Assembly (NCBI GenBank): GCA_026075535.2 | Contig: AP026541.1 | Coordinates: forward strand, 11,656,001 to 11,720,000 | DNA length: 64,000 nt | Direction: 5' to 3' | Origin: Tricholoma matsutake | Taxonomy: Eukaryota > Basidiomycota > Agaricomycetes > Agaricales > Tricholomataceae | In this document: one piece after another, positions 44,255-56,900 of the stretch | How the letters are laid out: each line of letters opens with the position of its first letter | Numbering within the stretch: the first letter of the stretch is position 1 | Notes under the pieces: generated by a model | What the model was told of the DNA's origin: nothing | What the model saw: the letters and a program-made list of their open reading frames with translations, nothing else | Databases searched by the model: none | Position numbers and translations under genes: made by a program

Positions 44255-45335
44255 TTCCTTCTGCCACCTCCCCTCCATCAACACCCACCACCACCATGCT
44301 CCCATACCCCCTTGTCTAACCCCACCAATGGCTGCATTTTCACCACCTTGGGCCCACCACCCAAACAACGACGAATGTCATTTTGGGCCCAGGTAATGTT
44401 TTTTATGTTCTTTTTTTCTTTTTCTTTTGACTAATTATGGTTTTCTTTCTTTCTTTAGGTTCTAACTAAGTTATGACAATGAGACAGCACCAACACCCCA
44501 AACTGGCCACAGCACACCCCAATCACAATGGATGACCCAGCACCTGACCATGACATTGACACAACAACAACAACCACTGTGGCTGCCAACAGCCAATTTT
44601 GGATGCATCATGGGCCCAAACATCATTTGGGCCCTAAGTATGTTTTTTTTTCCTTTTCTTTTTTGTTTATATAAACTAGCAAAATATATTCCTTTGTTTT
44701 TTAGCATCTAAACTACAGGTAACAAATGGCAATGCCACGAAATGGGCCATGCCCACCCAAGACTGCAATAACCACCTCCTCCCCATCCAAATGGCATGTG
44801 AGGCAGTTCATTAGGACTAGGAGACCCTGTAGGGGCACCAGGAGGGCTATGCAGCAGGATACCCACCAGGTAAGCACCCCCTCAACCCCATATCTGCACC
44901 ATGTTGCAACTAACCCCCCTAACCCCCATGATCCAGGAACCACCACCCCAACGACACAATACTGACCAAGCACCCACCTCCATGCCTGTGAGCCCCTGTT
45001 TGTAATATGGATTGTGGGTGCCAGCACAGCAAATGGACCCAAATCAACCCTGCAGGCCCCAGTCCCACCCACTGAATGGCACTGGTGACAACAATGAATG
45101 GGGGACAATGATAACCAAACCAGGACAACAAGGACCAGGACCAGGATGACAGGCAGGGTGGATGAGGGAGACAACTACAGAACAACAGCAGGGATGAAGA
45201 CCACAATGGCAACAGCACAAGACCACAAGGGGGAGGATAACAAGATGACCATGACCAGGGACAATGACAGGACAGGCCCAGGAGACACTCATCTCCTGGG
45301 TGTTTTTCATTCATTCTTTTCTTTAATGGGTTACC
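44255..45335 (+). repeat. Core of the composite element, continued after LTR nest
   Basis: GGGCCC hairpins (44349-44398; CATGGGCCCAAACATCATTT at about 44610-44632) sit next to forward intron-like segments: GTAATGTTTTTTATG to TTTCTTTAGG at 44395-44459, and a weaker one at 44638-44704. Further right are GACAGG/ACAATGACAG repeats and GGAGACACTCATCTCCTGG. This matches the B half of 54858-56927. The right tRNA-like end is absent. Confidence 0.65.
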
Positions 45336-45359
45336 CATGCCATTTCAACGTCGGAATGG

Positions 45360-47786
45360 GACTGTCAGGTAAACATGGGAAGTGCCAGTGTACATTGGTA
45401 CATATAGTCTTAGACAGTCAAAATAGTGTTACTGTTTCAGGCTGGATGAAATGCCTATCAAGATCAATTCAAGACAAATTATGCATTGAGGGCACAAAAT
45501 TACTCAAAGAGTCAACTACACTCTCTGAGGATTTCCAGATTACTGCTCATAGCAAACAGCTGGATGCTTTGTCAAAATTACTGGGACTGCATCCTAGTAA
45601 TAAACATGGCAGAGTCAAACACAAGTCCAAGCCAGTATCTTACAAGGAAATTGAAGGTGTCCATTTGATTTGTCCTGACACCTTTCAATGTACAACCAAC
45701 TCTTGTGACCCTCAATCATTACAACAAGTTACAAGATAATGTGATATCCCACTGGTCACACCCATCAAAAAATTTTCTACCTATGAAGAGCATCCAGTAC
45801 TTATTGGCCAATGCACTCACTGTAATACCATGTATTATGCTGATCACAAACGTGCGCCTATTGAAAACAAACAAACAAAACATGCTAGAGTGTATCTGAA
45901 TTCTGCCAAGTATCTCAAATTTGGCCAGAATATCTGGGCAGATTGGCTGTTTGCAAATGCAGTTGTGATGGGTGTCTATCATTTTCATGCATAATTTTCT
46001 GCATATGCAGAGTTTTGGAATGATGCCATTGGAAAACAAAGCTCAGACAAAATATCACATGATCAAGTCTAGCATAGTTTTGTTCAGGAATCCATTTTAT
46101 CACTTGCAAGTTCTTCTGGTATAGATCTGGAGCTGGCAGATGGTCTTGCTCTGCATCAAGTTACAAAGCAAGCCTTTGAAATTCTGGGTGAGAAAGGAAT
46201 AATCAGAGCTGCAGAAAACCACCACTGCTCTGAATGCACTCAGAAATACAAAGCCTGAGCAGATACTTTCTCTTTGTATGATGCTCATCAGGAAGATGAC
46301 ATTTTAGTTTCCTGGTTTTTCCTGGTTTTTCAGGTTTTCAGGTTTTCAGAAATCTGTAAACCTGTAAACTTGGAAATCTCCATGATAAATGCTAAGTAGA
46401 AGCAGGTTTTCTGAGTGCTATTGCTGAGGTTTCTAGAAGTTTCAGAGGTTTCTGTCAAACAATGTTTAGTGAGGTTTCCAGAAAAAGTGACTTAAGTTTC
46501 CAGGTGACCAAGTTTCCAAGGTTTTCAGATGTTTTTTGAGGTTTTTGAGGTTGAGAAACCTCTGGAAACCTTTTTGTCAAGTTCCTGATGCTGCAGCCAC
46601 AGTTTGAGCAGATGAGAATGCCTTGGTTCCACAACTTGAAGGTGGTATTGGAGAAATCCAGGAGCTGTTAGACTCTCAGCCCATACAACCATCTGGAGCA
46701 ACACAAGCCTCTACTCAGACTGCTATGAATGGCAATGCTAATGTCAGAATGATGGTACTTGATAGTATGGTTGTTGGCCCCTCTGTATGTTTTTTCAGTA
46801 TTATACTGAGCAACATTGTAACTGACTTGGATATATAGTATTGTGCTTATGACAATTGTGAAAGAAAATTCACAGGGAGGTGTTTTTTGTGCAGTACATC
46901 AAGAAGAGTTTGCTACGAAGTGTCATGTTCAGGTTTGCACAAACACCAAAGTTACTGGGACCAAAGCTTGTTGAAGCTACCAGGATCTATGGAAAAAACA
47001 TATCCAACAACATAGATGCCAGACACTGCCTGGAGCTCCTTGAATTTTTAAGCAACCAAATACCCAGCCATGGTTGCAGTCTGGTCAATCTACACACCCA
47101 CATGATGACCCAGCAGAGGAACCAGAAAGAAAGAACTACTTTTCTCCTTCCCAGTTTTACTGTGTTAAAACAATCTATGCCCCTTGTGGTGTTGTAATTG
47201 CATGGGCCAAATTTGCCAAGTCAGAATCACCTACAAATATTCTGGCATTTTTGGAATCAGTATTTCCTACAGAAGATTCAAAGCCAGATTATATTTGCAT
47301 TGACAAAGCATGTCTAGTGCTTTGTACAGCAATCGCAAATGGAAGTTGGAATTGTATCTGGGAAAAGATGACCTGGTTTGTAGTGGACTCATACCACTAT
47401 ATCAATCATCAGACCACCAATTACATGTTCAGAAAATGGTGCAATCCAGCACCATTGGATGGATTGGCTCCCAACTTAGTTGTTGTGGGGAAAGACAATG
47501 ATGGGAATAACTATTACAAATGTGCCTTTAATACACAGGTGATGCAAACTTTAATTTGATTGTTGTTAATTTTTTTTCTGATAGTCAACTTCTCAGGCAT
47601 GTGAACAGCTCAATGCATGGCTGGGAGGATCTGAAAATATACTGAAAAGAATGGTTCCAGGTAATTTTGACTGGTTTCTTCATACTATGCTATTTTACCA
47701 TACCAGAATGGTGATTGAAAAGCAGAACAGCAAAGGAAAAAATGTTCAGCAGAGGAGTGATCCTGATATTGGCATTGATAAGTAGT
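45360..47786 (+). pseudogene. CxC5-CxC6 KDZ-like transposase protein, copy 3
   Basis: Paralogue of copy 1, on the other strand. CxC5 block: SGWMKCLSRSIQDKLC, LICPDTFQCTTNSC, QCTHCNTMYYADH, ARVYLNSAKYLKFGQNIWAD. A GGTTTCC-rich insertion (about 46300-46575) breaks the linker. CxC6 block: CAYDNCERKF with a frameshift, then CTNTKVTGTK in another frame. Catalytic-like block: FYCVKTIYAPCGVVIAWAKF, YICIDKACLVLC, FVVDSYHYINH, MFRKWCNPAPLDG. A short intron (GTGATGC to CTGATAG, about 47540-47584) precedes ACEQLNAWLGGSENILKR and the stop near 47786. Stops occur near 45739, 45990, 46071, 46256 and 46600. The second half (47074-47559) is intact. Confidence 0.75.
46300..46578 (+). repeat. GGTTTCC/GGTTTTC-rich insertion
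   Basis: It begins AGTTTCCTGGTTTTTCCTGG and ends ACCTCTGGAAACC. It is built of degenerate GTTTCC, GTTTTC and GGTTTCT words on one strand. It interrupts the linker of the CxC5-CxC6 gene. Similar word-rich stretches lie at 53640-53755 (inverse) and 58677-58757. Confidence 0.65.
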
Positions 47787-48240
47787 AGTTGCAATAGTTA
47801 CAAGTCTTTGAAAACAGGAGAGCACAAAGGTTAAGGAGAGTAGCAGTGACTCTGACAGCATGGGTTCTGGTAGTGATGACTTGTAGTTACAACAAAATTG
47901 TGTTTTCTCAACTCATATGGACTTGTACCTCCTTTTATCAGAGATTTTGAAGATAAATTGTTGTAGCCCCAAAGCCATTTGGTGTGAATCCATCCTCACA
48001 GCTGTGGTCAGCAAATTGTTGATTGGCTCATATGGCCAGAATAATGTTTTCAACAACCAACTATATATTTCCCCTGTCCTCAATACTTGTAACTGGATGT
48101 TAGGTAGGACCTTCTCAGTCTTGTCATTGAAATCTTGTTTGGGAATTCCTCTTTTTCCTCCTCTTTGTTATTGTATTACATTGTAACTTTTGTCTCTTTG
48201 TGTACTCATAAATATGCTCTCTAGACAAAGCATCATTCTA
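47787..48240 (+). other. 3' flank of copy 3, unassigned
   Basis: The stretch is AT-rich with no recognised gene. Thymine-rich runs near 48140-48190 might include a 3' processing region. Confidence 0.3.
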
Positions 48241-48289
48241 TTATTATAGTGAGGGCCTAGCTTGCCTAGGAGATCACATATTGATCACT

Positions 48290-48595
48290 TCAAACTCAGG
48301 TTGAAAATCTGGTCAGAATGGTATATAACATCACCAAGTTCACCAAGTTCCATACATGGTAGGTCACCTGACTTTACACAGGTCATTTTCAAACTTGCTG
48401 GTCCGAATGATATACAACATCACTATGTTCCATATATGGTAAGTCACATGATTACACAGTGATCATTTTCAAACTTGGGTCAGAATGATATATAACACCA
48501 TACAATTCCATACATGGTAGGTCACATGATTATGCTATGGTCATTTTCAAACTCAGCATAAAATCTGGTCAGAATAGTATATAACATTACTATAA
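48290..48595. repeat. second locus of the about 95-bp tandem repeat
   Basis: Three to four diverged units with GTCAGAATGGTATATAACAT, CCATATATGGTAGGTCACAT and CATTTTCAAACT, homologous to 33225-34160. A short GGAATCC/GGACTC tail (48598-48670), ending GTGGGGGAGTCTAAAGTTC, follows and resembles a composite-family end. Confidence 0.7.
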
Positions 48596-48671
48596 GAGGA
48601 TTCCAGTGGGAATCCTCCAGGAGTGGCAGGAATCCTGGGATTCCTCCAGGACTCTGTGGGGGAGTCTAAAG

Positions 48672-49036
48672 TTCAGCATAATTCCACTCCAAAAATCATG
48701 AAGCCTGCCTAGAAAGAGAAAGTGGTTGGATACTTTCCCTGGTCCAATACAGAGGTTAAAGATGGTTAGACTCATGTCAATTTTGCCAGGTAGTGATGAG
48801 ACTCGTTGAGTAAACATACCTTTGGGAACTCAGTGGGAAAACAACAGGTGTGTGTATGACACATTGACACTGCTGTTGTGACACTTTTCAATGTGTGGCA
48901 GGAAAATCCTGAGATTGTACAATCCTTTTGGCAGGAGATACAATCAGATGCACTAGATGAATGGTTGAATGTATCTACAGTGTCCAATATATACCATAAT
49001 GTAATAATACAGAAACTGATACAAAGATAAGATGAA
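48672..49036. other. unassigned spacer
   Basis: Nothing recognised. The last 13 bases are the upstream target duplication of the next element. Confidence 0.4.
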
Positions 49037-49910
49037 AGGGGTGTGGTGGTGTAATGGTACCATCACATCTGCCAAAGTCTTAAGTGACTAGGCATTCATG
49101 GGTTTGAACCCTGCCCCTACCACCTGATGGACTACAGAGTTGACACCATCAGGCTTCTACTATTACTAACATCAGGGAACCAGTATGAGGAAGCGATAGG
49201 TGAGGGTTAGGGGTATGTGAAATTAGCATTATTGCAACTGCCATTACTGGGAGTCACATCAATGGTGACATGGTGTAAGCTGTGTGGAAATAGATGAAGG
49301 AAGAGTGTAAATGCTCTGCTGATGGTTACTCAGACAAGTCATCCCCAGCATGCAACCCCAGTTGTAATAGTCACTCCCCAGATGCAAGTGCCTGAAAAAT
49401 GGTAGCACACTGGTTACTGGGAAAATGGTGTTGGCCGGAAGCACCTGGGTTGTAATAGTGGCTCCCAATTGTCCAGTATCTCGCCTGGTCCAAGAGACAG
49501 GTTAGACAAAAAGGGTGAGGGTGTGATTCCCTCCCACACCAAGTCAGATTCCACACACCAAAACCCACCCCCTATTCACACTGTCTATACATTCTGTGTC
49601 AACATAATATCCTTTGAAGCAAAGAAGCATGCTGACACCACTGACAGTAGTCACAGGAGTCTAGTAAGAGGAGAACAAGGGTCACACCAAGAATGTACTA
49701 GATAATAACATGGGAGGACAAGCTATAAGCGGAGTTAGAACCCGAAGATGATAGTTACTACAATTAATATATGAAGGGGTTCATCTGGGTCATGGGTACA
49801 TTGGAGCTGTCTGGGGGTATGCCATAAATAGATAAACAACAGTATATGCCTCTGGTTTGCCACAAACAGAGAATAAACTGGATGGAAAAAAAAAAGAAAA
49901 AAAAAAAGAT
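49037..49910 (+). mobile_element. tRNA-headed retroposon with poly(A) tail
   Basis: The 5' head has an A box TGGTGTAATGG (49047-49057) and a B-box-like GGTTTGAACC (49101-49110). The body is about 750 bp without a coding frame. The 3' end is an A-rich run (49886-49907) directly before AAGATAAGATGAA (49911-49923), which duplicates 49024-49036. A 13-bp TSD plus poly(A) tail indicates target-primed retroposition, as for SINEs, though 870 bp is long for a SINE. The tRNA-like head does not form an obvious functional tRNA. Confidence 0.75.
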
Positions 49911-49923
49911 AAGATAAGATGAA

Positions 49924-50661
49924 TACTGTAGCCAAGCAGGAAGTGGGCCACCTAAGCAAGATCAATCCTTTACCTGGGCTGAGGAAGACTTTTGAAGGTT
50001 TTGAATGCCTAGGATGGTGGACAAGGATCCTACACAGATGATATATGACAACTGTAATTTTAGAGGAACCGGTCAGTGCTCAATGAATACTTTTGCAGGG
50101 TGACTGCCAAAAGGGGAAAATTGGTGTTGTGGGCCACACATGAGAATCTCTGCTCGTGGTTCACCTGCCCACTTCTTGACGCTGTTCTGAAGGATTGGCA
50201 GCACCGTCACACTTCAAATTTTGGAATCATACTGATAGGTGTATAATATATCACTAATTCACATTTCTGTGGTATCTGACTGTTTTCCATGCCTAGGATT
50301 TTGACATCTCAGTGGAGCTTCCTGTGGCTCATCGCACCATGCTGGACCATCAATGGCACCTCAATACCTCTGTCCTGTGCCTCTGAACTGTGCCCCCCAT
50401 CTCATGTATCAAATTAGCCTCAGGTTCAGCCCCTACAGTAGGTCCTTCTTCATCTATAGGTTCCAGAGTTTCTTGCTCATTGTCTCTGCAAGTCCCAATC
50501 TCTCCAACATCATGAATCTGGAGAGGGCGATTGCACATACATGGGTGAGGCTGCGGTCTCTGGGTATGTTGATTCCTCTCGCTTTCAGCTACCAATTCTT
50601 TGTCTACCTCACTAACTGCTTCCACCTCGTGATGTGCTTGAATCACCCAAATAGGGCACTG
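49924..50661. other. spacer, 3' of pogo-like gene
   Basis: No confident gene. A minus-strand frame (50350-50646) continues beyond the pogo stop but shows no known domain. Confidence 0.3.
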
Positions 50662-52824
50662 TCAATGTGATCTTGGAATTGGAACCTCTGCTTCACTCTT
50701 GGAGTCAGAGTCAGAGCTATTATCAGATGACTCTGTAGTCCCAAGCTCCTCCATATCCAATCCATCTGCAATGGCACCAACAGCACCTACTCCTGCTGCC
50801 CCCCTCCCTCTTTTGCCCCTGCCTTGAGCTCTCCCATGGCCTCTGCTACCTGTAGCACCACCATGAGCCCTCCTTTCCCTTGCTACTGCTGCAGCCACCT
50901 TCCTCACATCATGCTCTGCAGCCTTCCTTGCCTTCTTGACTGCCCTCTCATATTCTAGAATACTCTTCTTCAGGACCCTGAATTGTGGTGCTGCCTCTTT
51001 GAATACATCCTTCATCCCACTCTCCCAGCCCTGTCGAGCCAGCAAGTCCAAGTTTTCAGCTGCTGTCATGTGCCATGCATGTGCTGAGGTAAGCCTATTT
51101 TGCTTTTTCCACTTTCCCTTCTCCAAAAGCTGCTTCCTCAATCTCTCATTTTCCAGATCCATCAGTTTTATCTGTGCATAGTCCTCCTCTAGAGCAATAC
51201 CAGCCTGTGTTATTATGTCTCAGCATCATGTTCTCAGCCCTAAATGCCTGCTGGGATGAAGTGCCTGGCAATGGTGGAGGAACCTCAATGTGATACTGCT
51301 CCATTGGTTCCTCGTCCTCCTCTTGTGACTTGTTGAGAGGTACTTCTGCTGGTGTATCAAAGTCATCACCAAGCATGGTAGCTGTTGCAGCTGATGGTGT
51401 TGGTGTTGGAGCAGGTGTTGGATTGGGTGTCTGTGTTGGTGTCGGGACTAGGATGGATGGGAGATGTGTGGGAAGGGGTTGTGCAGACTGTGTTGTCATA
51501 TTCTTTGCTGGCTCAAATGCAGAAAGAGGAATGGCATGGTGATTCAGTGGCCATATGCCAGTCTTTCATAATGCTGATTGAATTGTAGGAGTTTTGAGTG
51601 CTTCAACATGTGCAGTGTGGTAATAGGCAAGTAGATTGTCTTTTCTGATCGCAGTAAGAGATTGCAAGGCAAGCATCACCATGCACTTCCATGACTGCGC
51701 AAGAGGTCCAAATGCACCGATGTTGCAAGGTTGTAAGGCATGTGTTGTGTGTGAGGGAAGACATACAATAATAATCTTGTTGTCTGCAGCATACTTGCAG
51801 AATGTGAAGGTGCAATGGGAGTTATGACTGTCCAAGATTAAAAGGCAATACTGTCCAGCAGCTTTGTCTCACATTGCAGGATCAAAATTATTTTGAAGCC
51901 ATGTGGAACCCAGCTCTTGGTCTGTCCAACCATTGGGAGAGATAGATATGCTGTTAATGACTTGTAAGCTTGTTTCTGGAATGGAAAAGACATGAATACA
52001 AACCTCACATTGCAAGGGTTGTTGTGATCCTACTCTGGGCTCCGCCGCAGACCCTGGAATATCACAGAGGGATGGAGAATGGATCCATCAGCACAGATAG
52101 TTTGATGACTGTAACAAGCTCCCTGTTTCCATCCTCAAGGGAATAGACAGTTTGTTGGTCTCAGTCAACCATAGCAGTAATCCTCACACTGATGCCGAGC
52201 TGAATGCCCTTTTCATCCATATTGTACATATTCTCAGGCAGAATATTGTATTCCTTGATCACATCTACAATGATATCAAAGAATTCCTTATCAGCTGTCT
52301 CATTCAATGCCTTGGCATGAGCATTCTCCAAACCCATGGTCTTCTTCATCTTCAAATCCAGATGACGTTTGCGGAATTGTTTTGGCCATGATGCACCAAT
52401 TTGTTTACCTGAGGTTGCTCCAGCACACAGAGCTACAGATGTATATGTCATAGGTACACCACGATGGCCTTGAACTCTCACCCAGTTGACTAAGATTCCC
52501 TCCTGGGCTTCAGTGAGGAGTTGTTCATTGACATGTGCCTCATGACAAGATTTTCCTCCAGATGAGTACTCAAATGATGTGAAAAAGTTTAGTTCAATAC
52601 TACTACTTACCCTTTAAGTGGTGTCCAAGGGAAGATCACGGGATGCCAAAGTGTTGTTCTGCTTGGTGAGTGGAATAGCATGGATCACCATGTGGCTTTG
52701 TGCCTGATCCTCGAATAGCAGCAAGAGCACACTCAATGCGCTCCTCACGTGGTTTATTAAGAATATCATGGGGAATGGAAACATTTGGGTGCAGAGAAAA
52801 AGAAGCAGACATAATGTGTAACAA
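50662..52824 (-). pseudogene. pogo-like (Tc1/mariner superfamily) DDE transposase, decayed
   Basis: The N-terminal helix-turn-helix reads RIECALAAIRGSGTKPHGDP. A CENP-B-like part follows (WPKQFRKRHLDLKMKKTMGL, NETADKEFFDIIVDVIKEYN), then the core YNMDEKGIQLGI (first Asp), LEDGNRELVTVI, LDSHNSHCTF (second Asp) and LPSHTTHALQPCNIGAFGPL. In pogo proteins the third acid is the Asp of QPxDVGxF; here it is Asn. The tail has a Thr/Pro-rich linker (51146-51499) and a coiled, Arg/Gly-rich end (50662-51162; ENERLRKQLLEKGKWKKQNR). Stops and shifts between 51836 and 52160 and near 52620 show decay. Terminal inverted repeats were not located. Confidence 0.8.
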
Positions 52825-52856
52825 GTTTTGAAGGATGGTGTGTTGCAGTGGTCCAC

Positions 52857-53639
52857 TGTTCTGTGGATGGCTTAAGACTCACTTTTCAGTTAAATACTTT
52901 CCATGTGCTGCAACACACCCTATAAAATGAGTATATTGATATATTCTACTTACTGGACACAAGGCAGGTGGATCAATGTGAAGACCAAATATATGGGGCA
53001 GATGGGGAAATGTCAGCTGCACTGGCACAATATTCCCCATGCCTGTGGAAGGGAGTTGGGTCTCCCGACACTCAAGAAAGGGAACAAGACTAAGATGAAC
53101 ATAGTATGGAATTAAGAAAAGATAATCTCTACAAGGTCTCATACAATAATGTCAACATAGTAGCGCGTGATCTTCATGTGATTGTGTTGATAAGTCATTG
53201 ATCAATCGTTGTGTCGATCATGTTGTAGCATAGCGTAGTGACATTGTAAGAGAGGCAACTCTCTTACAGCCTGGGCAATGTGATTATCATTCAGAACATA
53301 AAAAAAAAATGCAGGCACCTGCAGCAAGGCTTTCACATTCCTCCCTGTTATCCCAGAAAAATCTCCACAACACAACATGCTGAAAATGCATATACAGGTG
53401 TAACGGTGTGCGTTGAGATGTGAATAAATTTGTTAAAAATATTATGAATCCTAGAAACAAATGAAAAGGTCAGTACAACATCAAATCCCAAAGATACAAG
53501 CCATACCTTGTCACCTAAAACCTCCAGGCAGGAATGATTGCAGAGCACCCAGAATGCAATGAAACACAAGTTGCAGGAGATTGATTGAGAAACATAGCCC
53601 ATCAGTAATTAAGCATTTTAATTTCCAGTGGTTGCTCAA
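52857..53639. other. unassigned
   Basis: Upstream flank of the pogo-like gene. No recognised element or gene. An open minus-strand frame at 53348-53602 has no known motif. Confidence 0.3.
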
Positions 53640-53755
53640 CCCAAGAAACTGAATAAAACCTGAAAAAACCTGAAAACTTCAGAACCTGGAAACCCATGTC
53701 CAATTTCCAGCAAACCTCTCAAATTGAAGTGCTATGGAAACTACAGAAACCACAG
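53640..53755 (-). repeat. GGAAACC-rich stretch (inverse of 46300 type)
   Basis: CCTGAAAAAACCTGAAAACT, CCTGGAAACCC and similar words, complementary in style to the insertion at 46300. Confidence 0.5.
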
Positions 53756-53996
53756 TAGCATTTTAAGGTCAGATCTTTACAGTAGATGTACTTATACTGG
53801 TAAGAAAACAGAACTAATGTAAATACTAATTATTACTATATATGTGCAGTGGGATAAGGCTGGGAAAGTAATTGTTTGGCAGGTGCTTATATACCCTGTG
53901 TCTATGCATGGACCATGTGGTCATATTTGTGTTCTCAAAAACAAAGTGGAACCACTTACCAGACAACTTCCCATGACCACAATCACAGCACCATGT

Positions 53997-56900
53997 CAGT
54001 ACTTTACAGTCCTCCACCTGTCCTAGTGGACTCCGACCGGACTGACTGGAGTCCAACTGGAGTCCAAGCAGAGTCTGAGTGGAGTCTGAGTGAAGTCCAA
54101 TTGAACTACATTAAGTCATGTAGAGTTCAATCCCCCACTGGAGTCCAAGTGGAATGCATTTCAACCAAATAAATGATAAGTCAATTAGATATGAGCTCAA
54201 TGGACTTCAGACTTGGTGAATTTCATAAAGTACCCACAAAATAAATTTGTGTACTGCAGGAATTGAACTCAAGACCTCACCATAAAGAATCACATGACAC
54301 ACCAAACAAGTGTGCTCAACCACTTGAGCCACAGGAGACTTATTAGAGATCAATATAAGGTTTATTTATGACTCAACTTTTCATATTCTTTGAGCAGGTA
54401 TTTTTCAAACAATCAAGATCAAAAAATTTTAATTAACCACATCCCTCATGTAGGACATGAGGGAGTGGGTATAATATAATAATAAACAAAAAAAAACCCC
54501 TCTCACATCTTGCGAGAGGGGGGCAGAGATAAATTAAAAATAATAAAGACCCCACCCCACACAAAATGTGGGGGAGGGGGGATGCAGTCTGGGGTGGGTG
54601 TTGTTGCCCACCCCTCCTCGCATGCATCTATCACCGTAGCAAGCCGCACCCATCATCCACCCTATGAGCAGAGGATCGTAGGCATGGGGATGGGTGCCGT
54701 GGTCGTTGTAGCCCTGGTCTACCCGCCATCTACCCAATGAGCAGGTGCTCGTCGGCGTGGGGTGGGTGTGTTGTCAGTTTTGCGGGTCTCCGGGGTTGGG
54801 GGGACGGGTCAGTGATGTGGCATGCAAGGGAGGGGGTAGGTGGGTGCTTACCAGGTGAGGTCTTTACACTCCCCCACCTTTCCTAGTGGACTCTGACTGG
54901 AGTCCGACTGGAGTCCACTGGGACTGGTCACCAGCCAACTGCCTGCAAAGTTGCCAGTCCAGTCCCAGTCCAGTCTGACTGGACTCTGAGTGGAATCCAC
55001 TCAAACACTGGATTTGTCCAGTGGAGTCCAGTTGGAGTCCGGTTGGAGTCCAGTGGGAGTCCGAGTGGAGTCCAGTCGGATTCCACTGAAAAAGTGTGTA
55101 AGAAAAGGAATTGAACCCAGATCCCTGTAGGTTGTTTATGTAATCAATCATTATGGACAATATAACCATTACACCACAGTACCTTGTGTAAGGCATCATC
55201 TACTTGCATTAGGTACCATGGTGCAGCTGTGTATGACAAAGCATATTGCCGTGTCATCAAATGTGCCAGCTCATCACTCACCACCACCACCACCGCCGCC
55301 ACCGTCAACAGCGCCTCCCTCCCTCCTCTCTCTACCACCACCACCACTGCATGGACACCCACTGCCACCGCTCCCATGCCCAATCCGCCATCACCACCAC
55401 CCGCAAACGAGCCAAATGGATGGAATGCGGGCCCAAACAATGCAGATCGTGTCGTTTGGGCCCTAGGTAAGTTTTCTTTCATTTGCTTTTTGTTTTTATA
55501 AACTAACTAACCAGTTTCTTTAGTTTTCTAGGTTATAATCCACTGGTAATGATGCCACCACCCACAAACGAGCCGACTGGATGGAATGCGGACCGAAACG
55601 ACGCAGATCGTGTTGTTGGGGCCCTACATAAGTTTTTTTCATTTGCTTTTTGTTTTTATAAACTAACTAACTCGTTTCTTTTGTTTTGTAGGTTCTACTC
55701 TACTGGTAACGACCGATGGCTGGACGTGAGACAACCCCACACACCCACCCCATGCCTGCGAGCCCCTGCTCATAGGGTGGATCATGAGTGTCACCAGGAC
55801 CCCCAGAACGCGAAGCAATGGGGCCAATGACACACCACCCACCTCCGGCCCCTTGAGCAACTGCTCGGTGGGTGGATTATGGGTGGAATGGAGGTGATGA
55901 TGGCAAACAACAACAGGACAATGCCGATGCCAACATGGAACGACGGGGATCAACCCAGACCTGATGACACCTGTGCCAGCCCCCTCCTCCCCATCCAAAC
56001 AGGATGTGAGGGTGTCGATAAAGGGTAGGAGGTACTGGGAGACCTGCAGAGCAGGATACCCACCTGGTAAGCACCCACCTACCCCCTCCCTTGCATGCCA
56101 CATCACTGACCCCTCCCCACAACCCCTCCGAACTAGGAGACCCGCAAAACTGACAACACACCCACCCCACGCCGATGAGCACCTGCTTGTTGGGTGGATG
56201 GTGGGTAGACCAGGGCTACAACGACCACGGCACCCATCCTCAGGCCTACGAGCCTCTGCTCATAGGGTGGATGATGGGTGCGGCTTGCTATGGCGACAGA
56301 CGCGTGCGAGGAGGGGTGGGCGACAACACCCACCCCAGACTGCATCCCCCAACCCCCCCTCCCCTGCATTTTGCGTGGGGAGGGGTCTTTATTATTTTTA
56401 ATTTATCTCTGCCCCCCTCTCGCAAGATGCGAGACGGGTTTTTTTTTGTTTATTATTATATTATACCCACTCCCTCGTGTCCTACACGAGGGATGTGGTT
56501 AATTAAAATTTTTTGATCTTGATTGTTTGAAAAATACCTGCTCAAAGAATATGAAAAGTTGAGTCATAAATAAACCTTATATTGATCTCTAATAAGTCTC
56601 CTGTGGCTCAAGTGGTTGAGCACACTTGTTTGGTTTGTCATGTGATTCCTTATGGTGAGGTCTTGAGTTCAATTCCTGCAGTACACAAATTTATTTTGTG
56701 GGTACTTTATGAAATTCACCAAGTCTGAAGTCCTTTGAGCTCATATCTAATTGACTTATCATTTACCTGGTTGAAATGCATTCCACTCGGACTCCACTTG
56801 GACTCAAGTGGGGGATTGAGCTCTACATGACTTAATGTAGCTCAATTGGACTCCACTTGGACTCCAGTTGGACTCCAGTCAGTCCAGTCAGAGTCCACTA

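Noticed and set aside
55100..55180. Functional tRNA genes at the A/B-box sites
   Set aside because: Boxes are good but acceptor and anticodon stems do not form convincingly by eye, and each copy is part of a repeated transposon end.
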